Positions 55,700 to 64,000 of a stretch of 64,000 nucleotides of DNA are shown here, in pieces. Numbering within the stretch: position 1 is the first letter of the stretch; every line of letters starts with the position of its first letter. The notes beneath the pieces were generated by a model. The model did not search any database and was not told the DNA's origin. It worked only from the letters and a program-made list of their open reading frames with translations. The position numbers and the translations under genes were made by a program. Source of the stretch: Strigamia acuminata (lineage: Eukaryota; Arthropoda; Chilopoda; Geophilomorpha; Linotaeniidae); contig OX442317.1 of assembly GCA_949358305.1 (NCBI GenBank), forward strand, positions 1,426,001 to 1,490,000, in the 5' to 3' direction.

Positions 55700-56525
55700 C
55701 ATATGTAAGTATGGACATTATAGTTGTGACATACCATGTGACATGCCATCTCCATCGATTTCAGGATCTTACGGCCATTCTTTGCTATTGAGACAATCAA
55801 TCATTAATTAATACTCCAACCACTTCCTGCAAACCAGAAAATGAAGTTTTGTTACATGAAGAAAATTGTAACGCCACAAACCTGCAGCAACAACTTTCAT
55901 GCAAGAATGTTTATATACAAATTTATTTTTTATTTTATTTTATTTTTTTTAAAATAAATTAAATAAATAAATTAAACAAATTCAAACACAAATTTGTACC
56001 CGAATTGTTCCTCGTCAAAAGACATCCAAAACTCGCTATCCAAAAGATTTTTCTCGAAGATAATTTAGTCTTATTATTGTCTTCCTTCGTTGTCAAAGTC
56101 TAAAAGTTAACTTGCTAATGAGTAATGAATAATAAAACAAGCAATTTTTATACCTTGTTTTTGCGAGTACAGTGCCAATTGGTACAACTGCAGCTGTTGT
56201 GATTATTTCAATAAAGTCCTGAATAAAATTGCTCACCTTCAACTGCCAAATTTGTTTCAATTTAATCCAAAATCCGACCATTTAAATTGTTGACAACTCC
56301 AAAAAAGTTTTCTTTGTGACTACTGACTAGAAAGTGTGATGCTTTTCCAGTCTCACATTATCAAGTCAAACACAGCTTGTAACCACTACACACTTCTGGC
56401 AAACTTATCCACTAGTCTTCACAACATAGCATCAAAAGAGTTTAATATTTCATCAATACAGCTCATTTACCAAGAAAACAGCTGCTTAAGTGTGCGAATT
56501 CATGCACACTTCCTAAACAACCACT
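55700..56525. other. AT-rich non-coding stretch
   Basis: No exon supported. 55680-55745 resembles 41870-41945. Confidence 0.5.
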
Positions 56526-56536
56526 AAGAGGCAGAA

Positions 56537-57752
56537 ATGAAATTCTTTCTCTTTTTAAAGTGTTTTCTTTTCGTTTTTTTCTTTTCATCATTGTTCGAAT
56601 GGACTTTCATCTTGTTTTGGGGGCGGGCCAAGATTTTGATGGGGGCTCCCGGTCCCGTCAACACAATGGTGCGGTTCAAGTGTCCACTGTCTCTGAGGGC
56701 GAGCAGGAGGTCGTAGATGGGTTTGTCGTAGTAGGTGACCGTGTTGTAGTCGTCGTGACTGAACAACGGATCGGTAGAAAAGCGGTTGAAAAAGTGGACG
56801 ACCCACTTGTAGACGACCCAGGCCTCTGAGCGCCCGTGGTAACAGCCCTTGATTAAGTGTTTCTTCATCTGCGACCGGTCGACAACGATGGAGAACGGAC
56901 GCATGTAGTAGTCGGTGGGCTCTTCTCTGAAGCCACGCTTGGAGGTAGTTGAAGGAGGACATTAAGTAGCAGAAGATCCACGGCGAAAAGCGTCCGAACT
57001 CCTTCCAAGCCATGGGCAGTTTGTTGAGGTCCGTTTTTCGGTGGTCATCGTCGAAATGATACTCGTCCTGCATCTTGCCCGTCTGGAAGGGCAGCATGTT
57101 GGGGTAGGTGTTGAGTCCTACCTTGTTGCAGTTCGACGAACCAGTTTGTCCACGAGTTTCAGGTGGCGAATGTACAAGCTTTTCCACTCCGATCCGAGTC
57201 GAGGTCGAATAGGAGCACGCTCAACGATTCGTTGCGCCCGCCCCGCTCGAGGATCCGCCGACATCTTTCCTCCACTTGAGGTTTGTCCATTAAAAAAGGC
57301 GAAGAAATCATAGTTGAGTTCGTTGAAACTCTCGGTCGTGACGAAATCGTTGGTCATTTTGATTGTGCAGTTGGCCTCCAGTAACTGCGGGGTGGAGTAC
57401 GCGTTGGTGTTTTCGTTCAGGCGGAAGTCGATGTTTTTGTAGTAGCATTTGGTGTTGGCACCGTAGAATGGGTAATTTGTGTTGATTCTGAGCGCTTGGT
57501 CGTCGGTTGCGAGCACCATGGGCGTGTGAGGTGTTTGCCCGTGTAGTCATTCATGTACTTATGCACCCACTAGTGGTATGGCTCGAGTTTTGGGATTTTG
57601 CATCCGGGAGTGAAGTTTGTAAACTTGTAAACTTGGCGCCCTTGGGTCGTGGTGTTTGGAAACTGGCTGTCCGGTGGGTCGTTCTCGATCTCGGTGTAGA
57701 AGTTAAAGCACATGATGCTGATTACCAGAACTGTTGTGGGAATGAATGCCAA
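56537..57752 (-). pseudogene. DUF229-type (alkaline-phosphatase-like) protein, broken
   Basis: On the minus strand a signal-anchor (MAFIPTTVLVISIMCFNFYT) is followed by TPGCKIPKLEPYH, a TAG at 57570-57572, WVHKYMNDYTGKHLTRP, then in another frame VLATDDQALRINTNYPFYG and CYYKNIDFRLNENTNAY. Later NKVGLNTYPNMLPFQTGK and TDLNKLPMAWKEFGRF, then after another shift YYMRPFSIVVDRSQMKKHLI, GCYHGRSEAWVVYKWVVHFF and HDDYNTVTYYDKPIYDLLLA. This order is that of the invertebrate DUF229 family, secreted or membrane proteins with a sulfatase/phosphatase-like fold. The terminal DHG metal-site motif expected after RTIVLTG is missing. At least one stop and three frame changes make it a pseudogene. Confidence 0.7.
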
Positions 57753-57894
57753 TTAATTTCAAGTTAAACTATAGAAAATAACTGCTGTGATAAGAAAAAA
57801 CAAAGAAAAAGAAAGGAAGAAAGAAAGTGATGAATATGGTCTATGGACTTCAATAGCCAGATAATAAAAATACTCGTGCAAGTAAAAAAAAACA

Positions 57895-58165
57895 ACGCCT
57901 AATGTCATTTTTCAATTTAAAATTTAAATTTATAACTTAAATTCCGAGTTCTTAAATCCGAAAACTATTCAAATTAAATGAAAATGATGGCACAAAACAT
58001 GGATGCAAGTTATTATTATTATTTTTTATTATAAGCCATTACACATACAATGTCAAGAAACTTAAACACTGCTTCAAAACAATTTAAATTTTCAATTATA
58101 ATATTTTTTAACACCTTACGTAAAGATTTTTTTAAACCCCCCTCTTAAAATACGAAGTGAGCACC
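57895..58165. repeat. 260-bp direct repeat, copy 1
   Basis: Matches 59860-60160 in the same orientation (ATGTCAAGAAACTTAAACAC against CTGTCAAGAAACCTAAACAC; AATATTTTTTAACACCTT in both). The repeats bracket the collagen-like gene. The last 50 bp recur inverted at 525-575. Confidence 0.8.
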
Positions 58166-58230
58166 CTTATTTGTAATGTGAGAGAGATCCACAGATTTTG
58201 CGTAAATTGATAAAATAAAATAAAAATAAA

Positions 58231-58231
58231 A

Positions 58232-58263
<32 letters not shown>
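58231..58263. repeat. Poly(A) tract
   Basis: More than 30 consecutive A, preceded by AAAATAAAAATA units, 120 bp upstream of the collagen-like start codon. Confidence 0.95.
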
Positions 58264-58266
<3 letters not shown>

Positions 58267-58383
58267 TTGGCACTTTGCAATTTGAAAAGCAAAGATTATC
58301 TGTAGAAACTTTAATTTGCCTTGACCTCAAAATGATTGCAACTTTTCCTTATTAAATTGACAAGACAGCTCGAGTGAGGAAGA

Positions 58384-58899
58384 ATGAAGTTTTCGTTTAT
58401 CGTTCTGCTCATTTTTTCCTGCATTCTTTTCAATGCAGACGCGGATGAAACGAGTAAGTACAAAGTGCAAAAAAAAGGCATTAATATATCCCGCTACTGA
58501 TATTCACTAATTATGAATGTGCATTTCAGCATGTTCACTCGACTGCGATGCAGTTTCGGCTTTTGAAGCAAAATTGAAGAGTTGGCAGATAAGATGGTGA
58601 CAAAATTGTTTTCCTTACTCACCCATTAGAATCGATCAGCCAATTTCTATTTCTGTTTCTACCATACAGTTTGCAAACGTTGCAGTTCTTGGAGTTCCAG
58701 GTCCAAAAGGAATACCCGGATTACCTGGAATTCCTGGATTGCCAGGTAACCTTGGACATCCGGGAGTGAAAAGATCCAAGGGAGATCGAGGACTTCCTGG
58801 ACCACTGGAATTGCTGGACCTCGGGGACTTCCAGGCATGCATGGTCATCCGGGAGCAAGAGGAGAAAGAGGAAGCAAGGGAGATTCCCCCCCGTATTGA
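58384..58899 (+). CDS. Small collagen-like secreted protein
   Basis: Exon 58384-58453 codes a signal peptide ([20 protein letters not shown]). Exon 58530 to about 58596 gives [20 protein letters not shown]. Exon about 58670-58899 has Gly-X-Y triplets: [20 protein letters not shown] and GDRGLPGP, then after a 1-2-nt frame change at about 58803, [20 protein letters not shown], ending GSKGDSPPY and TGA. With the frame change repaired the triple-helix segment would be about 20 triplets, short for a cuticle or basement-membrane collagen. It is probably a truncated copy, or a gene with one sequencing indel. A second copy of exon 1 lies inverted at 293-361. Confidence 0.6.
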
Positions 58900-59313
58900 C
58901 AAAATAATTGACAAATGACAGTCAAATGTCAAATCTAAAAGAGATAGACGAGGAAATGCATTTGTAATTATCAAAAAATAATACAAGCAACAAGTATGAA
59001 AAATATGAAAAATATCATGGTATACATACAGATTGGGGTCGATACGATTTATTTTGCAGTTTACAAGTATTTTGCATTTTAGTGCGGTCAATTTCATACG
59101 TGTTGTGCCGTTGCAACTGATCAATTGATAAATTCTAGAATTTTAATTTTGAGACAGTTCTACATTGACCATTACCTATTTTTAAATAACTATTTTTAAC
59201 AAGCTACAAACGATATTCTGTTTGCTGTCCGTCATTTGATCGCATCTCTGCATCAATAACAACATTTTTTATGCTCTGGGCGCGTCTTCCTTCTGTCTGT
59301 TCTTCCATCCAAG

Positions 59314-59580
59314 ATGAAGCTGCTTTTTCTGCTCGTCCCCGCCGTTATAATAATTCTTCTTCTTCAGCTCGCTGTGGGCCAGGATCAACAGTTTGAAACG
59401 GCATCTAGGTAAATGATACAAATTAGAAACGTTTTTTTTCTTTTTAAATATACTACTATCAACTTTTCAATTTGAGCAGACGAGACGCCATTGAATGTCC
59501 GTCTGCGGAAATCATAACAACACGATACAAGTGTCACACGTCAGGGGTCAATGGATCGATTGCTTTAGGTTTTTACGTGT
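59314..59580 (+). CDS. Fragment of a small secreted cysteine-containing protein
   Basis: Exon 59314-59408 is a strong signal peptide (MKLLFLLVPAVIIILLLQLA, then VGQDQQFETAS). Intron 59409-59479 has GT-AG ends. The next exon continues in frame RRDAIECPSAEIITTRYKCH and TSGVNGSI. After about 59565 the reading enters sequence that is repeated inverted at the left edge of the window, so the gene is cut off. Family not recognised. Confidence 0.5.
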
Positions 59581-59859
59581 CATTTAAACCTTTTCGTTTG
59601 TGATAAACTTGCTTTTTATTCAACCAACGATTTGCGGTTGTAGTCCCCTTATTTGAACACAATTAAATGCATTTACTCACGTTTTGGGAATGCTTCGCCT
59701 GAAAGCACTTGCGATACTTTAACTTTTGTGGCAGCCATTTTGAAAAACAAAAACACGATATAAACGACTCCAAATAAACGCGGTTTTAGTTTTTGCGGTT
59801 ATTGGCGTACATTTCGTTTATATAAAGAAAAAAATAAAAAACTTTGAATGCGCCTCACG

Positions 59860-60165
59860 TCATTTTTCAATTTAAAATGCAATTTTTGATGCTAGATTCC
59901 GAGTTTTTAGATCATTTAACAATTCTCGACCAGTTCCACACGATCGAAAATTCATCTTCCTGAAAACTATACTAAATGAAAATAATAGCACAAAACATGA
60001 ATGCAAGTTATTATTTATTTTTTCATTATAATCCATCACATATACACTGTCAAGAAACCTAAACACGGCTTCAAAACAATAAAAATTTTGAATTATAATA
60101 TTTTTTAACACCTTGCGTAAAGATCTTTTTAAACCCCCCTCTTAAAATAAGGAGAGAACATCAAT
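59860..60165. repeat. 260-bp direct repeat, copy 2
   Basis: Paralogue of 57895-58165 in the same orientation. Confidence 0.8.
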
Positions 60166-61149
60166 TTGTTAAACACTAACTTAAGAGGAACCCAATGAGT
60201 TTAAGAGAACAAAAATAAAATTAATACATTCCATCACAGACAATGGGAATCATTCCCACTTACTTTCCCATCAAAAATCAACTGGAAAAAGAAAAAAAGA
60301 AAAGAAAAAAAAAACAATACCTAATAAGAATAATAACATTAATAATAATAATTATAGCACTTAAATTTTCTGAGCATATTTCAACATAAAACGCATTGCA
60401 CTTTGCTTGAAACTAAAATTTTATTTTAATAATATAATATCAAACCAAGAAAAGAAAATTAAATTAAATTCGCAAAATGAGCACTGTGTTCTAGATGGCA
60501 CTAAAGCTCCCCGTCGCACAGTTAATAAAACTTTTTGTTAAATTATTCACTTAAAAAATATCTTATCCTTATCTAGTTCATTTCCTTCGTTCAAAATGCA
60601 CACTGGCATGCCAGAAAATAAAAAAAACAGCACTCAATAAAGCCCATTCTTGCAGCACACTTGTCTTTCAATAGAATGATTCCCTTCTTACAACCATGGA
60701 TTGTGGAATGAAATTTGTAAACATAATATTCTTATTTTTTTTTTTTCTGGAGAAAAATTTGTTCTTATACAGTTAATAATAATAATGGCACTTTTATGTA
60801 CAAGTAATTCACATTTGCATTCCACACCCTAATTAGTATAATTTAAGAAAATGAGCCAAAAAAATTATCGTAATAATAATAAAAGTTAAGGAAAAATTCA
60901 TGACATTTCCTGATGCAATAAAAATAATTTTTGTCGTTTTTTTTTCTTTTTTGTTTTTCTATCTTTTTCTTTCTTTCTTCGTCAAATATCGTTACAAATT
61001 AATGCGTTTAAATATCTAAAACTTGAATTTGTCATAACCAACAACAAAATCGTCAATTTTATCAACAAATTAAATAGAAAGTACGAAAAAAAAGTCGAAA
61101 ACTTTCTTGGAAAGAAAAATTAAGAGGAAAACAAAAGTGTACAATAATG

Positions 61150-61195
<46 letters not shown>

Positions 61196-61970
61196 TATAA
61201 TAAATCAAATTCGATTTCCGTTCCAGTTGTCAACATAAGTCAAATTATTTTTTTATTTTTATACACAAAAATATATACGAAACAAAAACACATAAAAATA
61301 TGTGTGATCATATGTATATATAAAAATGCATAAATTTTTTTTAAATGTTCGTCAATACTTAATTAAAGATTATGAAATTTAATGACTGACCAATGGGTTG
61401 ATGATAATTTGTTTTTTGTTTCCAACAATTGCCAAATTTCACGCAACTTTTGACCCTTAAAAATCGAAATTGTCAATTCAAAAACTCAAACATTTGTTGA
61501 AAACAAAATAAAAAAAGCATAAAAAAAATAATAACCGAAATGAAGGAAGTCTAACATTTTAAATACTAAAAAAAAAAAGAAATCTTAAGAGTATCTTCAA
61601 CTGTTTTAAATCCTGAGACAATGGCGATGAAAATACTGAGTGTTTTGCAAATAATAATGAAAAATAAAATGCCAACTTTTAAGTTTTTTTTTAAAAAAAG
61701 AAAAAGAAAAAAAAAATAATAATAATAATTTCTTTGCCTTCCTTCAAAAAAAAGAAAAATAAAATAAAAAATAAAAATATTCTTTGGATTTTTTTCTTAT
61801 TATTTTCTTCAATTGTCTTGTGGAATGATTTCGTGGATGAAAGTAGATTTAACCGGTTTGGCGCAATTCAGTCGAATCCGTTAAGAGCAGTCCAGAAGAG
61901 AGAAAAATCGAATCAGCACCAACACAACATTCGTTTTGTGTTTTAAATAAAAACAAACAAAAAACCTTGG
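60166..61970. other. Downstream non-coding region of ELL (probable 3' UTR)
   Basis: AT-rich, A-rich and T-rich, no coding exon. It holds a (TAA)n microsatellite at about 61152-61199. On the minus strand it lies directly after the ELL stop codon and probably contains its 3' UTR, since several AATAAA-like signals are present in that orientation. Confidence 0.5.
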
Positions 61971-64000
61971 CTAAGAGTCACACACGAACGTATTATCATA
62001 ACCAATCACTAATTTCTTAATATATGCCAGTTTTAGGTGAAGAAAGTTGAACCTTTTCTTCGCATCTTGGTAATTCTCATTCCTTTTGTTTTCTTTGTAT
62101 TCTCTCAAAATTTGGTCCTTAATTTTCTACAAAAAAAAAATTAAAAAAAATTAAATTAAATTTAATTTAATTTAAATAATAAAATTTACTTTGCTTTCGT
62201 CGGAACCGTCTTCGCAATTCCTTAGTCGTTCTTCAAGTAGGGCAAATCTTTTAGACACGCTTTCTATAATGGCATGCAGTTTCCGATACTCATCGTACTC
62301 AGCATTAAAATCCGCTTTGTAATGAGCTCGTTGTTCCGCACTATTGATCACAGTATACTTTCTGTCAAACCAAAACCAAAAAAACATTAATCCAAACGCT
62401 CAAAAAACAATAAAAACTAAAATAAAATACTTTAAATAATCGGGCACTTCGTCTTCTGATGATCCATCGTTACCATTCCGACTCCTCAAATCTGAAAAAG
62501 CCCAAAAAATGAATAAAACCAATCAATAAACAAAATGCAAAAGCTCAATTCTGACCTCTAGAATCGACGTTATCCTGATTATCAGGACTAGATGACGGAG
62601 TGGACTGGTGGGAACCGCCAGTGCTCCCATTGCACAATGCCGAAGAATTGCTTAACTGCCCATTATACCCATTGGTGTAACTCGTTTTCGATCTACTTTC
62701 GAATTTCCCGTAACCATTGATGACTTCTGAGGCCTTCGGGTAGCCGTTCGTGTACCCGTTGGTGTCCGCACCCTTAACACAACCGTTTTTGTCGCTCGCG
62801 TTGACGAAACTATTTTTCTCGTTCTTGTCGGCACTGTTGTTGTTGCAGCTGTTGTTGGCGTAGCCATTCTTTTCACCGGTGTTCGCGTAGCCATTCTTTT
62901 CACCGGTGTTCGCGTAGCCGTTCTGCGGTAGAAATCCGGTGGACACCGTCCGCTTGAACTCGTACACATCGGGTTTCGTGCAACTGACGACACTGTCTTG
63001 ACTACAATCGTTCGTTCCGTCGTGTTTGTGCATTTTCGGATTCGGATTCGGATTCACGTCGGAACCGGGTTGCTTGTTGAAATGAGAGATCCTTTGCTTC
63101 TTGCTGGGAATCGAACCCGGGTCGATGTTCGGCCTCTTCACTGGTAATGGAGGACTCGAGTTTGAGGAAGAAAATTCGTTACTAATTGGAGAATTTGAAT
63201 TTTGTGACATGCGACTAAAAACAAAAGAAACAAATTAATTATTTTCTTTTTTAGAATATCAAAGAAAACGCACTCTTTCAGCAATTGTCGGTCCGCTTCG
63301 GTATAAAAAGGCCAATCTTCGAGCACTTCGCTCCACACGTGCTTAGCCAAGTCGAATTTATTATTTTTCATAATGGCTACTTGACCCAAAATGACAGCGA
63401 GACCCTTTTTGTCCTTTTCTTTAATGCCATCCTTTTTTAACCTAAGTATTAACTCCGGTTTCTTATAAGAATGTACAGCTAGTAAGTGTATTATCCTTTC
63501 CCTGGAATAAAAAAAACAATTGTAAAAACGGATCATCCGCACCAAAGAAGTTCAGCGTTTGACACGTCACATTATGCTCAGAAAATTTCGTCAAAAATTT
63601 CGTCAAAAATTTGACAAATTCCGAGAAAATTCATTTAACATTTGACAAATTCCGAGAAAATTCCGAGAAAATTGGCAAATTTCCCAAAAATTGAAAAAAG
63701 TTTCGAGAAAATTCATCAAAGTTTCGAGAAAATTCATCAAAGTTTCGAGAAAATTCATCAAAGTTTCGAGAAAATTCATCAAAATTTCGAGAAAATTCAT
63801 CAAAATTTCGAGAAAATTCATCAAAATTTCGAGAAAATTCATCAAAATTTCGAGAAAATTCATCAAAATTTCAAGAAAATTAACCAAAACTTCGAGAAAT
63901 TTATCAAAACATTGCCAAATATTCGACCAAATTCATACAAAAAGAGCTTGCGTCATTTCCATTGAATGAGAAAACAAAAGAAACAAAAAGTTACCTAAGT
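61971..64000 (-). CDS. ELL: RNA polymerase II elongation factor ELL, 3' part
   Basis: Minus-strand exons: 63995-64000 (end of an upstream exon), 63274-63501, 62556-63214, 62431-62491, 62190-62361 and 61971-62126 with TAG at 61971-61973. All have GT-AG introns and join in frame. 63274-63501 codes the ELL winged-helix part (RERIIHLLAVHSYKKPELIL, DWPFYTEADRQLLK). 62556-63214 is a Ser/Asn-rich linker with a G-Y-A/T-N repeat. 62190-62361 and the last exon form the occludin/ELL domain (YTVINSAEQRAHYKADFNAE, YDEYRKLHAIIESVSKRFAL, and the C-terminal HLKLAYIKKLVIGYD). ELL raises the catalytic rate of Pol II in super- and little-elongation complexes. It is the only multi-exon gene here with no lesion and looks functional. 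The N-terminal part lies beyond the window. Confidence 0.93.
63600..63890. repeat. 21-bp tandem repeat in an ELL intron
   Basis: Ten or so units of TTTCGAGAAAATTCATCAAAA. Because 21 is divisible by three, both strands stay open with period 7 (FLEILMN on the minus strand). Confidence 0.95.

Noticed and set aside
63600-63969. Period-7 frames on both strands in the ELL intron
   Set aside because: 21-bp tandem repeat; lies between two confirmed ELL exons.

Overview
The window is animal nuclear DNA. It has short spliceosomal introns, AT-rich intergenic sequence and metazoan gene families: an NR2E3-type nuclear receptor, LRP1, USP32, TRIP12, ELL, a titin-like PEVK segment, NRF-6-type acyltransferases, a DUF229-type protein and a small collagen. 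NRF-6 and DUF229 families together with a PEVK segment resembling arthropod titin suggest an ecdysozoan, perhaps an arthropod. I cannot name the species.

Layout on the + strand: 0-0.7 kb holds an inverted copy of a block from 58-60 kb. 1.6-2.5 kb is the ligand-binding domain of an NR2E3-like receptor. 3.3-10.7 kb is the middle of an LRP1 gene (LDLa clusters, a YWTD propeller and an EGF), interrupted by a repeat family, a 21-bp minisatellite and an odd 1.7-kb segment. 10.9-14.5 kb is a USP32 gene lacking both ends and its catalytic Cys. 14.5-18.9 kb is a patchwork: a second copy of the repeat family, two MITEs, duplicated LRP1 exons fused to a titin-like PEVK segment, then an NRF-6-like fragment. 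19.0-19.55 kb is a palindromic MITE. 20.0-25.6 kb is a duplicated LRP1 LDLa exon split by a complete Copia element, and 25.7-29.4 kb is a second, convergent, non-autonomous Copia relative. 30-31.4 kb is a cluster of tRNA-like repeats.

On the - strand: an NRF-6-like gene (33.8-35.8 kb) and a TRIP12 copy (36.4-40.4 kb) carrying a 2.1-kb LTR-like insertion. Part of both is duplicated at 44.4-46.6 kb between two copies of an unidentified block. A second LRP1-type fragment lies at 48.9-51.5 kb, an unknown gene at 52.5-53.7 kb, a large foldback at 54.9-55.7 kb and a broken DUF229-type gene at 56.5-57.8 kb. A collagen gene and a secreted-protein fragment (+) lie at 58.4-59.6 kb. ELL (-) at 62.0-64.0 kb has open, correctly spliced exons and looks functional.

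Most gene segments other than ELL are truncated at both ends and broken by frameshifts, stops or short deletions, but they keep introns, so they are DNA-level copies and not retrocopies. Two TRIP12 copies share a nonsense codon and two frameshifts and then differ by private deletions, many bounded by 3-5 bp direct repeats. Decay therefore began before duplication and went on after it. The two Copia elements are by contrast young: each has identical LTRs and a perfect 5-bp target-site duplication. My reading (inference) is a non-recombining or gene-fragment-accumulating chromosome region such as a B, germline-restricted, sex-limited or pericentromeric segment. Assembly error could explain isolated 1-bp shifts but not the shared lesions.
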